Assembly (NCBI GenBank): GCA_015059685.1
Contig: SUZW01000006.1
Coordinates: 1-64,000 of the forward strand
Source of the DNA: Rikenellaceae bacterium
GTDB lineage: Bacteria > Bacteroidota > Bacteroidia > Bacteroidales > Rikenellaceae
Direction of reading: 5' to 3'
Length of the DNA stretch: 64,000 bases
The position numbers and the translations under genes were made by a program. The notes below the pieces were generated by a model. That model worked only from the letters and a program-made list of their open reading frames with translations, was not told the origin of the DNA and searched no databases. This document shows positions 1 to 7,529 of the stretch, piece by piece (the first letter of the stretch is position 1; every line of letters begins with the position of its first letter).

Positions 1-2
1 TA

Positions 3-791
3 ATGGCCTCACCGCTTATTCTTGTAGTGATTGGCGCACCATTCCTCCATTGGTTATCCGCACTCGGTGGCAATCTCTTCGGTGTCTTTTTGATGACCTA
101 CCTTATCTTGTGGTTTGCCATTCCGGAGGCAAAGTCGGCTCGTCAGAAGCTCGAAGCAGAGGGTAAGCCTATCTCTGCCAGCACCATCGCCAACCGCCAA
201 GGAGCAACGCAGGAGGAGCAGGCAAAGTCGAGCGTAGCCTCGGTAGTAACAACTTTTGGTCGCTTTATGGTGATTGTGATGAAGGTGCTGCTCGGATTGT
301 TGCTGTTCCCTGTCGCCTTTGTCGTCTTTTTCCTGCTGCTTTCGCTCGTTGTCATTACGGCAGGCGTAGGCGACCTGTTTATAGTTGATATCGGTAACTT
401 TGCCGGAGTTGTCGATGCTGCAAATGAGGTTGGTGTACCATTGATGGCTTTTGCATTACTGCTAATCTTGGTCCCTGCAATCTATGTTGGTTACCTATTT
501 ATTACCCTGCTGATGAATAAAAGACCTCGTTGGTGGGTACTTTTCGCAACTATCTTGGCGTGGTTGCTTATCCTTATCGGAATAATCTTTGCAGGTATTG
601 ACTACGCTGAAAATCGTTCGTCACTATCCTTCTCTTCGGATAGCGAGGTGGAGCGCATAATGAAGAAGGGCGGGGATGGAAACGACTTGTCCCGACAGAT
701 TATGGAGAACCTCGACAAGGAGCTGAGCGACGAGGAACGAGAGGAGTGGCAGAGGCTGCTCAATGACCCGAATGTGAAGTCGATAGACTAA
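3..791 (+). CDS. PspC-domain membrane protein, 5' end outside window
   Basis: This is the C-terminal part of a PspC-type inner-membrane protein. The segment around residues 28-50, a hydrophobic helix ending in WFAIPEAKSARQKLEAEG, is the typical end of a PspC domain in Bacteroidetes. Further hydrophobic stretches follow at about residues 90-120, 145-170 and 178-205, and the last 45 residues are acidic and cytoplasmic-looking. The frame is open to the window edge and the conserved PspC N-terminus is missing, so the Met at base 3 is probably internal. PspC proteins are linked to envelope stress; the exact role here is not shown. Confidence 0.75.
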   Translation: MASPLILVVIGAPFLHWLSALGGNLFGVFLMTYLILWFAIPEAKSARQKLEAEGKPISASTIANRQGATQEEQAKSSVASVVTTFGRFMVIVMKVLLGLLLFPVAFVVFFLLLSLVVITAGVGDLFIVDIGNFAGVVDAANEVGVPLMAFALLLILVPAIYVGYLFITLLMNKRPRWWVLFATILAWLLILIGIIFAGIDYAENRSSLSFSSDSEVERIMKKGGDGNDLSRQIMENLDKELSDEEREEWQRLLNDPNVKSID

Positions 792-798
792 AATAGCA

Positions 799-831
799 AG
801 GGTGTCCAAGTCTATTATGATTGGACACCCT
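799..831. terminator. Bidirectional terminator between pspC-like gene and prs
   Basis: An 11-bp perfect hairpin (AGGGTGTCCAA / TTGGACACCCT, 11-base loop) lies between two convergent genes. T-rich sequence follows on the plus side, and A-rich sequence on the other side would give a U tract on the minus strand. Confidence 0.75.
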
Positions 832-847
832 ATTTGTTTGACAAATT

Positions 848-1789
848 CTATTTATAGAAGAGCGACGATATAGACTTATAGTTGTGTACACGCTCGATGC
901 ACTCGGCGATGATGTCGGCACATGAGAGTACGGTAAATTTCGACAAGTCCTTCTCCGGATTGAGTGGAATGGTGTCGGTTACGATAACCTCCTGCAATGC
1001 GCTCTCGGCAATACGCTCGTAGGCCTTGCCCGACAATACAGGGTGGGTAATCGCTGCACGAACACTCTTTGCGCCACGCTCCATCAACATATTTGCGGCC
1101 ATACAGATTGTACCTGCCGTGTCGATCATATCATCTACGATAAGGATATTGCGACCCTCGACCTCGCCAATGGCGGTCATCGAGCCGACAACATTTGCCT
1201 TCGCACGCTCCTTGTGAGAGATGATGATAGGTGTCTCGAGCAACTTGGCATAGGTGCTGGCACGCTTGGCTCCACCCATATCGGGCGATGCAATCGAGAG
1301 GTCCTCGATGCCGAGGCTCTTGATGTAAGGGATGAAGATGCCGCTTGCGTAGAGAGCATCAACAGGAACATCGAAGAAGCCCTGAATCTGGTCTGCGTGC
1401 AAGTCGAGAGTCATCACACGATCTGCACCCGCTACGGTGAGCATATTTGCCACGAGGGCCGATGTGATTGGTACACGAGGGCGGTCCTTGCGGTCCTGAC
1501 GAGCCCAACCAAAGTAAGGGATAACCGCTACAACCTTGTAAGCCGAAGCACGCTTTGCGGCATCAATCATCATCAACAGCTCCATCAGATTGTCCGATTT
1601 AGGGAATGTTGATTGAATAATGAACACCGTACAGCCACGAATGGACTCGATGAAGTGCGGTTGGAATTCGCCATCGCTGAAATCTATAACCTCGCACTCT
1701 CCGAGTGTGGTGCCATAGGCAGCGACGATTTTCTCGGCAAGGTAACGAGAAGCCCTACCGGTGAAAAATTTGATTTTGTGGATAGCCAT
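848..1789 (-). CDS. prs: Ribose-phosphate pyrophosphokinase
   Basis: This enzyme makes PRPP from ribose 5-phosphate and ATP, the precursor for nucleotides, histidine and tryptophan; it is cytosolic. The 313 residues match the usual length. Visible signatures are the flexible loop ARQDRKDRPRVPITS (96-110), the metal/ATP region DLHADQIQGFF (129-139) and the PRPP-binding loop DDMIDTAGT (219-227). It lies 104 bases downstream of engB on the same strand, with a heptad repeat array in between, and has its own candidate -7 box at 1875-1882. Nothing essential is missing. Confidence 0.97.
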   Translation of the reverse strand: MAIHKIKFFTGRASRYLAEKIVAAYGTTLGECEVIDFSDGEFQPHFIESIRGCTVFIIQSTFPKSDNLMELLMMIDAAKRASAYKVVAVIPYFGWARQDRKDRPRVPITSALVANMLTVAGADRVMTLDLHADQIQGFFDVPVDALYASGIFIPYIKSLGIEDLSIASPDMGGAKRASTYAKLLETPIIISHKERAKANVVGSMTAIGEVEGRNILIVDDMIDTAGTICMAANMLMERGAKSVRAAITHPVLSGKAYERIAESALQEVIVTDTIPLNPEKDLSKFTVLSCADIIAECIERVHNYKSISSLFYK

Positions 1790-1832
1790 ACTACTTATTA
1801 TAAATGTTTGAGTAAGTTCTTGCTCTGCAAGC

Positions 1833-1860
1833 TTTTAGCTATTAGCAGTTAGCCATTAGC
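1833..1860 (-). repeat. Heptad array, GCTAATN family, prs leader
   Basis: Four tandem 7-base units ending in TTAGC on the plus strand (GCTAANN on the minus strand) lie in the presumed 5' untranslated region of prs. They belong to the array family seen at many gene starts in this window. Confidence 0.8.
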
Positions 1861-1874
1861 TGTTTATTTGATTG

Positions 1875-1882
1875 CAAAAATA
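1875..1882 (-). promoter_or_regulatory. Candidate -7 box for prs
   Basis: TATTTTTG read on the minus strand fits the Bacteroidetes TAnnTTTG box. No well-spaced -33 TTG is visible, so it is only a candidate. Transcription from here would place the heptad array in the prs leader. Confidence 0.4.
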
Positions 1883-1893
1883 AGATTTTTGCG

Positions 1894-2496
1894 CTACAAT
1901 TCACTGCTTTCTTTCAATATTTTATCAACAAAAGTTAATATCTCCTCACGACCAACGCCTTTTTCGCTCGACGATAGCAACATCGGAGGCAGCTCCTCCC
2001 ACTGCTCTGCAAGGCGTTTCTTGTAGGCTGTGATGTTGCGTTGTGTCTGCGCAGCGGACTGCTTGTCGCACTTGGTGAAGATAAGGGCAAAAGGTATGCC
2101 CCCCTCGCCCAACATCTCGATAAACTCCAAGTCTATCTTCTGCGGCTCGAGGCGTGAGTCCACCAAGACAAAGAGGTAGTGCATCTTCTCGCACTTGAAG
2201 ACATAGTCCAAGATAATCTTTGCGAAGGCTCCACGCTCCCTCTTCGAGGTGCGGGCGTAGCCGTAGCCCGGCAGATCGACAAGGTACCAGCTGTTATCCA
2301 CGAGGAAGTGGTTTATCAGCTTTGTCTTACCCGGTGTAGCCGACACCTTGGCCAACCCCTTGTGACGAGTCAGCATATTTATCAGCGACGACTTGCCCAC
2401 ATTGCTTCGCCCGATGAAGGCTATATCCTTCAACGAGTCTTTCGGCACCTGTGAGATGCGCTCCGAGGAGCATTTGAATACTGCTTTTGTAATCAT
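1894..2496 (-). CDS. engB: Ribosome-assembly GTPase EngB (YsxC/YihA)
   Basis: This small TRAFAC GTPase acts in late assembly of the large ribosomal subunit. The 200 residues match the family. G motifs in order: GRSNVGKSS (29-37, G1), SATPGKT (52-58, G2), DLPGYG (74-79, G3), TKCD (141-144, G4) and an SSSEKGVG-type G5 near 175. The start is supported by a promoter box at 2584-2591 and by heptad repeats that end a few bases upstream of the ATG. prs follows on the same strand. Confidence 0.95.
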   Translation of the reverse strand: MITKAVFKCSSERISQVPKDSLKDIAFIGRSNVGKSSLINMLTRHKGLAKVSATPGKTKLINHFLVDNSWYLVDLPGYGYARTSKRERGAFAKIILDYVFKCEKMHYLFVLVDSRLEPQKIDLEFIEMLGEGGIPFALIFTKCDKQSAAQTQRNITAYKKRLAEQWEELPPMLLSSSEKGVGREEILTFVDKILKESSEL

Positions 2497-2503
2497 AGTT
2501 TTT

Positions 2504-2521
2504 GGCTGTTAGCCATTAGCC
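2504..2521 (-). repeat. Short GCTAATG heptad array at engB start
   Basis: GGCTAATGGCTAACAGCC on the minus strand, about two and a half units, sits immediately before the engB start codon. Confidence 0.6.
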
Positions 2522-2583
2522 TTCTTTAGTTAGTAGCGTGTAGCTTTTTCGTGGAAAAAGATGATTTCGCAATGTAATCTTCG

Positions 2584-2614
2584 CAAAGATAAGAAAACAA
2601 TCGTGGATTGGCAA
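2584..2614 (-). promoter_or_regulatory. engB promoter
   Basis: On the minus strand TATCTTTG (2584-2591) is preceded at exactly 20 bases by TTG (2612-2614), which matches the Bacteroidetes sigma consensus. It would drive engB and possibly prs. Confidence 0.7.
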
Positions 2615-2633
2615 TTATTCACAATAATTTTAT

Positions 2634-2641
2634 TACCTTTG
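2634..2641 (+). promoter_or_regulatory. Candidate -7 box facing the 2.9-7.4 kb gene run
   Basis: TACCTTTG matches TAnnTTTG; the nearest TTG (2608-2610) is 23 bases upstream, slightly long. A transcript starting here would have a leader of about 270 bases before the gene at 2921. Confidence 0.45.
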
Positions 2642-2920
2642 CTTCGCAAATATTGAATATTAGATAAAGACTTAAATAGAACGAAAATTTATTGGAGCGC
2701 AGCGATAACTGACGCAGTAGGCGAGGGCAGAGGTTGCTTGCAGACTTTGCCGAGCCGCGAGGAAGAAAAGCCTGCATAGCAGGATTAAGCCGCCCTTTTT
2801 CAAAGGGAGGTTTGGAGGGAATGTAAAGATGTATCTTTTTTCATAATCCTCCCTATTTGCACAATGGCTCAATAATGAAGTAGCATAAACGGAAACAATA
2901 ACATAACACAAACCAATATT
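2642..2920 (+). other. Structured gene-free leader region
   Basis: No ORF is convincing in this stretch. It holds three hairpins: CCTGC-ATA-GCAGG (2771-2783), CCCTTT-TTC-AAAGGG (2793-2807), and a longer one at 2814-2853 in which GGAGGGA pairs with TCCTCCC around an inner AAAGAT/ATCTTT stem. The AGGGAGG at 2804-2810 could also pair with 2848-2854, so the structures compete. It may be a long 5' untranslated region, a small RNA, or a repeat remnant; the sequence alone does not decide. Confidence 0.4.
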
Positions 2921-3319
2921 ATGAAAAAGGAGTGGGAAGATGTTCGTGAGTTTCACGAGAAGTTCGGACATCCCGTAGCCGAGAAGCCGGTGATGATAGC
3001 AAAGAAGCGTGCTTTGAGCCGTGCCAAGTGGATGAACGAGGAGGTTGCAGAGTTTTTGATTGCCGAGGATATCTACGAGCAGGCGGATGCGATGATAGAC
3101 TTGATGTATTTCGCCCTCGGAACGATGGTCGAGATGGGCTTGGAGGCAGATGAGCTGTTCGATATCGTGCAGAAGGCAAATATGGCGAAACTTTGGCCTG
3201 ATGGCAAACCTCACTACAACCCGAAGGATAACAAGGTTATCAAACCCGAAGGTTGGGAGGACCCTGCACCGAAGATTAAGGCCTACATCGACTCGGTTAT
3301 AGCTGCGAAGAACAGATAG
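2921..3319 (+). CDS. MazG/PRA-PH-like nucleotide pyrophosphohydrolase
   Basis: This 132-residue all-alpha protein resembles the NTP-PPase/phosphoribosyl-ATP pyrophosphohydrolase-like superfamily. The metal-binding pattern is visible as NEEVAEF (39-45) followed by EQADAMIDL (53-61), the EExxE...ExxD arrangement of MazG-type enzymes. Such proteins split nucleoside triphosphates or related nucleotides into the monophosphate and pyrophosphate; the substrate cannot be read from the sequence. The CaCA exchanger gene starts three bases after its stop. It is not HisE: there is no his gene nearby and the C-terminus (residues 95-115) differs. Confidence 0.75.
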   Translation: MKKEWEDVREFHEKFGHPVAEKPVMIAKKRALSRAKWMNEEVAEFLIAEDIYEQADAMIDLMYFALGTMVEMGLEADELFDIVQKANMAKLWPDGKPHYNPKDNKVIKPEGWEDPAPKIKAYIDSVIAAKNR

Positions 3320-3322
3320 TAT

Positions 3323-4273
3323 ATGTGGCTTATACTGCAATATATCGTTGTTGCCACATTGGTGGTGCTCTGCTCGATTAAGGCATCGAAGTATATCGAT
3401 ATGCTCGACAAGACGACAAAGTTGTCGGGTGCCTTCCTGGGTGGAGTGTTGTTGTCGGCTGTGACCTCACTGCCCGAGCTCTTTACGAGTATCTCGGCAA
3501 CGCTGCTTATAGGTAAGCCGAGCCTCTGCTTGAGTAATATTCTCGGTAGCGATATATTCAACTCGGCTGTGTTGGCCCTCTCGGTACTTGTGGCGCTGCG
3601 ACACTTCTCGAAGGCGAAGATATCGAAGGGAAATATCATTGTTACGCTCTTTGTGCTGGTGATATATATTGCGCTGTTGCTCAATATGTTCAATATCCTC
3701 AACTTCGAGGTGGCAACGGTGAATATCGTAACCGTAATTATCGTTCTCTTGTACGCTTTCGGTGTGCGCTACCTTGCAAACGATGAGTCTGCACCGAGCG
3801 ACAACGATGACGAGGATATTCGCCTCTCGACACGACAGGTTGTCGTGCGCTTCACGCTGACGAGTGTGGCGATTGTGGTGTTGAGTATCTTGATGACCTA
3901 TATCACCGACGACCTTGCTACCGAATTTAATATCGGGTCAGGTTTGGCAGGTGCGATATTTTTGGGTGTAGCAACCTCGTTGCCCGAGGTGAGCTCGACG
4001 ATAGCATTGGTGCGTATGCGCAACTTCAATGTCGCTGTGGGCAATATCGTAGGTTCCAACCTCTTCAACTTTATCGTCATCTGCATAGCCGATGTGTTGT
4101 GCGTCGGACAGAGCGTGTATGACTACTCGGATCTGAAGATTGTGGGGTTGTTGGAGTATGGACTATTTGCAACGCTTGCACTTCTGCCGATGCTCTACTC
4201 CCGTAAGATATGGGTGAAGGCGTTGGCCGCAGTGGCTGCTATAGCCTGCTATTTCGCCTTCTTGGCAATATAA
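3323..4273 (+). CDS. CaCA-family sodium/calcium exchanger (YrbG-like)
   Basis: This integral membrane cation antiporter, 316 residues, has the internal duplication typical of the family. The first alpha repeat has TSLPE (48-52) and GSDIFN (75-80); the second has ATSLPE (217-222) and GSNLFN (244-249). About ten hydrophobic segments are split by an acidic cytoplasmic loop near residues 153-170 (DESAPSDNDDED). Both repeats keep their ion-binding acidic and polar residues, so it should be functional. It sits at the head of a run leading to lptE and secG with short intergenic gaps. Confidence 0.9.
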   Translation: MWLILQYIVVATLVVLCSIKASKYIDMLDKTTKLSGAFLGGVLLSAVTSLPELFTSISATLLIGKPSLCLSNILGSDIFNSAVLALSVLVALRHFSKAKISKGNIIVTLFVLVIYIALLLNMFNILNFEVATVNIVTVIIVLLYAFGVRYLANDESAPSDNDDEDIRLSTRQVVVRFTLTSVAIVVLSILMTYITDDLATEFNIGSGLAGAIFLGVATSLPEVSSTIALVRMRNFNVAVGNIVGSNLFNFIVICIADVLCVGQSVYDYSDLKIVGLLEYGLFATLALLPMLYSRKIWVKALAAVAAIACYFAFLAI

Positions 4274-4285
4274 AAATAGAGAAGA

Positions 4286-4909
4286 ATGTTGAATTTGAAC
4301 GAAATAATAGCAGAATATCTCGCCTCGCATCGTCGATTGGTGATACCGGAGTTCGGAGCCTTCGTGAAGAAGGAGTCGGGCGAGCTCCTCTTCTCGGAGT
4401 TGCTGCGCACGGACGATGGCGTACTCACTGCGCTTCTGACCTCTCGAGGTTTGAATGATATGGAGGTTGCGGTGGTTGTCGATCGCTACATCTTCGAGGT
4501 GCGCCACGAGTTGGAGCAGTATGGATATTGCCGACTCGGAGCGTTGGGTACGCTGCGCTTGGAGCCTGCGACCAAGACTCTGCGCTTCTATCCACCTGTC
4601 GAGCAGAGCGAGTTGCCACAACAGATGCACTATGTCCCTCAACCAGACGAGAGACGAGAGACGAAAGACGAGAGCAAACGACAAGACGAGAGCAGAAACT
4701 CTAACGCCACTAAAACATCTACCGCCCACAAACTCTCTAAACGCCCTCGCAAGAGGTTCGATATGGTGATGGTGGTGGCTGTGGTTATACTTGTTGCAGC
4801 GTTGGCAGCGATAGCTTATGGTTGGTATGTATCTAATATCGCCACAGCAGATGACGATGCCGCTATAGAGGAGCTGCGAGTAAAGCCCGGACAAAATGTA
4901 AATGAGTAA
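4286..4909 (+). CDS. CCDC81-type HU-like protein with C-terminal membrane helix
   Basis: Residues 1-105 form an HU-like fold of the CCDC81 type common in Bacteroidetes (VIPEFGAFVKK near 19-29, GYCRLGALGTLRL near 80-92). A charged linker (120-155) leads to one transmembrane helix at about 159-182 and a short acidic tail; the SPOR domain often fused to such proteins is absent. It probably sits in the inner membrane, but its function is unknown. The linker is partly encoded by a heptad DNA repeat (4646-4673). The next gene, a sigma-54 activator, overlaps its end by 8 bases. Confidence 0.75.
   Translation: MLNLNEIIAEYLASHRRLVIPEFGAFVKKESGELLFSELLRTDDGVLTALLTSRGLNDMEVAVVVDRYIFEVRHELEQYGYCRLGALGTLRLEPATKTLRFYPPVEQSELPQQMHYVPQPDERRETKDESKRQDESRNSNATKTSTAHKLSKRPRKRFDMVMVVAVVILVAALAAIAYGWYVSNIATADDDAAIEELRVKPGQNVNE
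4646..4673 (+). repeat. TCTCGTC-family heptad array inside a coding region
   Basis: Four tandem units GACGAGA GACGAGA GACGAAA GACGAGA (reverse complement of TCTCGTC) lie in frame in the HU-like gene and encode part of its hydrophilic linker (DERRETKDESK). The same repeat is otherwise intergenic in this window. Confidence 0.85.
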
Positions 4910-6110
4910 AATGATGGATACAAACAATTTACTTGCGCTAAAACAGCGATTTGGCATTATCGGAAACTCTCCGTTGCTAAATCGAGCCTTGGAGGTTGCG
5001 CTGCGTGTTGCCACGACCGACCTCACCGTGCTTGTTACGGGTGAGAGTGGTGTCGGCAAGGAGTTTTTCCCGCAGATTATTCACGCCCATTCGGCACGCA
5101 AGCACAATAAGTATGTTGCCGTAAACTGCGGTGCCATACCCGAGGGAACTATCGACTCGGAGTTGTTCGGCCACGAGAAGGGAGCCTTCACGGGGGCTAT
5201 CGAGGCTCGCAAGGGCTACTTCGAGGAGGCGGATGGCGGAACGATATTTCTCGACGAGGTGGGCGAACTCCCACTCTCGACACAGGTACGACTTCTGCGT
5301 GTGTTGCAGACGGGCGAGTATATGAGAGTCGGTTCGGCCAAGGTACAGAAGACCAATGTAAGGGTTGTGGCTGCAACAAACAGCAACCTGCAACGAGCTA
5401 TTGCTGATGGCCGTTTTCGTGAGGACCTCTACTATCGACTCAATACGGTGCCTATCTCGGTGCCGCCATTGCGAGAGCGACCAGAGGATATATACCTCCT
5501 CTTCCGTCGCTTTGCTACGGAGGTGGCTACGCAGTACAAGATGCCGGCAATATCGCTTGACGATGAGGCCAGAGCCCTGCTTGAGAGCTACTACTGGAGG
5601 GGTAATATCCGCCAGCTCAAGAATGTGGCAGAGCAGATATCGGCTATCGAGGAGAGTCGCGATATCACCGCTTCGATACTCTCGAAGTACCTTACGGACA
5701 AGGAGCCAACCGCTTCGCCAAGTGTTACGCAGTCGGCCCGTGTGGAGGATATGAACTCCGAGCGAGAGCTGCTCTACAAGATATTGTTCGATATGCGTAG
5801 CGATATCAACGACCTGAAGCGTATGGTTGCCGATCTGCACCACGGATATTCGGCCTATAGTACACCTGTGCCAAGTGGCGGTGGTGATGTTAAGGCGTTG
5901 TTGCCACACGCACCTGTTGAGGAGTTCTATGCCGAGAGCGAGGTTGTCGATGAGGAGCCTCACGAGATGACAAAGGCCGATATGCAGCGAGAGCAGATTG
6001 TGCGAGCGTTGCGTCGCAATGGTGGCAGTCGTCGTGCTGCAGCAGCCGAGTTGTTTATGTCGGAGCGCACGCTCTATCGTAAGATTAAAGAACTTAATAT
6101 CGAGGAGTAA
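4902..6110 (+). CDS. Sigma-54-dependent transcriptional activator (AAA+ and Fis-type HTH)
   Basis: This enhancer-binding protein remodels sigma-54 polymerase with ATP. Visible: Walker A GESGVGKE (47-54), the sigma-54 contact loop GAFTGA (94-99), Walker B GGTIFLDEVGE (112-122), the FREDLYYRL region with the arginine finger (172-180), and a Fis-type helix-turn-helix at the end (RRAAAAELFMSERTLYRKI, about 377-395). No receiver, PAS or GAF input domain precedes the AAA+ module; the region between AAA+ and HTH (about 260-360) is unassigned. It overlaps both neighbours, by 8 bases upstream and 1 base (TAATG) downstream with lptE, so it is translationally coupled to envelope genes. Confidence 0.93.
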   Translation: MSKMMDTNNLLALKQRFGIIGNSPLLNRALEVALRVATTDLTVLVTGESGVGKEFFPQIIHAHSARKHNKYVAVNCGAIPEGTIDSELFGHEKGAFTGAIEARKGYFEEADGGTIFLDEVGELPLSTQVRLLRVLQTGEYMRVGSAKVQKTNVRVVAATNSNLQRAIADGRFREDLYYRLNTVPISVPPLRERPEDIYLLFRRFATEVATQYKMPAISLDDEARALLESYYWRGNIRQLKNVAEQISAIEESRDITASILSKYLTDKEPTASPSVTQSARVEDMNSERELLYKILFDMRSDINDLKRMVADLHHGYSAYSTPVPSGGGDVKALLPHAPVEEFYAESEVVDEEPHEMTKADMQREQIVRALRRNGGSRRAAAAELFMSERTLYRKIKELNIEE

Positions 6111-6622
6111 TGAGAAAATTATTGTGTGCGATGTTGAGCCTTGTTGCGCTTTTTGCAACAAGTGGTTGCACGGTGAAGTATTCGCTGTCGGGAGCATCTA
6201 TTCCACCCGAGGCCAAGACCTTTAGTGTGCAGTATTTCCCGAATAATGCACCTATGGTGGCACCTATATTGAGTGCAACGCTTACCGATGAACTTACACA
6301 GCGTTTTGCTACCCGTACCCGTTTGGTGCAGGTACCCGAGGGCGGTGACTTCGCCTTCGATGGCGAGATTGTGGGTTACACCTCGGTGACATCGTCGGTG
6401 TCGAGTGGTGACTACGCCCTCCAAAACCGATTGACCATAACCGTGAAGGTCAATTTTGTCAATGCCGTAGATGACAAAGCATCGTTCAAGGCAAAGACCT
6501 TCTCGGCCTATGCCGACTACGACTCCACGAAGCTCCTGACCGAGGTCGAGAGTGCTCTGATACCGGAGATTGTAGATCAGATTGTAACCGATATATTTAT
6601 GGCGGCAGCCTCGAATTGGTAA
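6110..6622 (+). CDS. lptE: LptE-family LPS-assembly lipoprotein
   Basis: This is a predicted outer-membrane lipoprotein of the Bacteroidetes LptE type, which would plug LptD and help place lipopolysaccharide in the outer leaflet. A signal peptide ends in a lipobox with the lipidated Cys at position 20 (ATSGC). The 170-residue length, the YSLSG start after the Cys and the beta-rich body fit the family. Its start overlaps the stop of the sigma-54 activator by one base and it is followed 6 bases later by the next gene. Confidence 0.85.
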   Translation: MRKLLCAMLSLVALFATSGCTVKYSLSGASIPPEAKTFSVQYFPNNAPMVAPILSATLTDELTQRFATRTRLVQVPEGGDFAFDGEIVGYTSVTSSVSSGDYALQNRLTITVKVNFVNAVDDKASFKAKTFSAYADYDSTKLLTEVESALIPEIVDQIVTDIFMAAASNW

Positions 6623-6628
6623 ACCAAA

Positions 6629-7033
6629 ATGAAGGCAATGACCGAAGATAGAGTAGCCGAGTTGCTCGCCGAGTACCCTTGGTACGAGGTGGCACGGGTG
6701 CTGAAGGCGCAAGCGGATGGGGCACAGCGACCTCGCTACGAAGTCGATATCGAGAAGATAGCCGAGGAGAGCGAGGGCGAGATTATATCACGCTTCCTGC
6801 GTAAGGGTGACTACCGTATCGTTGCCGAGGAGGGTGAGGCCGAGGGTTACGATGTGCAGACCGAGGCCGAGCTTGACGATGAAGATGACTTGGTGAGCGA
6901 GGAGTTGGCGGAAATTTACCTTTCGCAGGGGCTAAAAACGCAGGCAATTGAAATATTTCGCAAATTAAGTTTGCTAAATACGGAAAAAAGTGTTTACTTT
7001 GCCGAGAAAATCAAAAAGATTGAGAACGAGTAA
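6629..7033 (+). CDS. Conserved small acidic protein with TPR-like C-terminus
   Basis: Not a recognised enzyme. The 134 residues begin with a short helix (VAELLAEYPWYEVARVLKAQ), have a strongly acidic middle (about 48-88), and end in a helical pair resembling one TPR unit (SEELAEIYLSQGLKTQAIEIFRKL, about 89-112, then EKSVYFAEKIKKIE). The position between lptE and secG, with gaps of 6 and 19 bases, suggests a cytoplasmic adaptor made with envelope-export genes; this is inference. Confidence 0.6.
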   Translation: MKAMTEDRVAELLAEYPWYEVARVLKAQADGAQRPRYEVDIEKIAEESEGEIISRFLRKGDYRIVAEEGEAEGYDVQTEAELDDEDDLVSEELAEIYLSQGLKTQAIEIFRKLSLLNTEKSVYFAEKIKKIENE

Positions 7034-7052
7034 TAATAAAAACAGATAAGTT

Positions 7053-7403
7053 ATGTATATTTTTTGTGTAGTTTTGATTGCTATCGCTTGTATCTTGTTG
7101 GTACTTGCAGTATTGGTTCAGAGCCCAAAGAGCGGTATGGCTGCTAACTTTGGCGCATCAAATCAGGTTATGGGTGTTCGTCAGACAGCAGACTTCTTGG
7201 AGAAGTTTACTTGGGGTGCAGCAACCGTAGTGTTGGTGTTGTCAATCTTGGCAACCGTATTCGTAGGTGACCACTTCAAGAGCGCAAACGCTTCGTCGGC
7301 TACTTCCGACCTCGAGATGTTGTCGGCTCCTGCAACAGAGCAGACCGTGGAGATGCCACAGGTCGAGGTTCCTGCAGCCGAGGAGGCAACCCCTGCAAAC
7401 TAA
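7053..7403 (+). CDS. secG: Preprotein translocase subunit SecG
   Basis: The small SecYEG subunit assists cycling of SecA at the inner membrane. There are two transmembrane helices (about 3-23 and 52-72) and the conserved loop after the first helix (QSPKSGMAANFGASNQVMGVRQTADFLEK region). The 116 residues include an Ala/Glu/Pro-rich tail common in Bacteroidetes SecG. It is the last gene of the plus-strand run and is followed by a terminator at 7478-7509. Confidence 0.93.
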   Translation: MYIFCVVLIAIACILLVLAVLVQSPKSGMAANFGASNQVMGVRQTADFLEKFTWGAATVVLVLSILATVFVGDHFKSANASSATSDLEMLSAPATEQTVEMPQVEVPAAEEATPAN

Positions 7404-7457
7404 CAACAAGAGGGGGGGAGAGAGAGTACTAATACAAGGGCTACCCCTGCAAACTAA
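7389..7457 (+). repeat. Direct repeat of the secG 3' end
   Basis: ACCCCTGCAAACTAA occurs at 7389-7403, where it spans the secG stop codon, and again at 7443-7457 in the trailer. It suggests a small local duplication. Confidence 0.8.
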
Positions 7458-7477
7458 TCATAGGTTAGGACAAATAT

Positions 7478-7509
7478 TATGCGCCACATCCGAAAAGATG
7501 TGGCGCATA
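7478..7509. terminator. Bidirectional terminator between secG and the SDR gene
   Basis: A 13-bp hairpin (TATGCGCCACATC / GATGTGGCGCATA, loop CGAAAA) lies between convergent genes. The T tract is modest on both sides. Confidence 0.75.
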
Positions 7510-7529
7510 TTGTTTCGCTCTGTAGCCTT

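Noticed and set aside
2672..3340. 222-codon open frame on the minus strand
   Set aside because: It runs antisense through the pyrophosphohydrolase gene and the structured leader; no start signal or domain.
4977..6197. 406-codon open frame on the minus strand
   Set aside because: Antisense to the sigma-54 activator; composition is that of a reverse-frame shadow.
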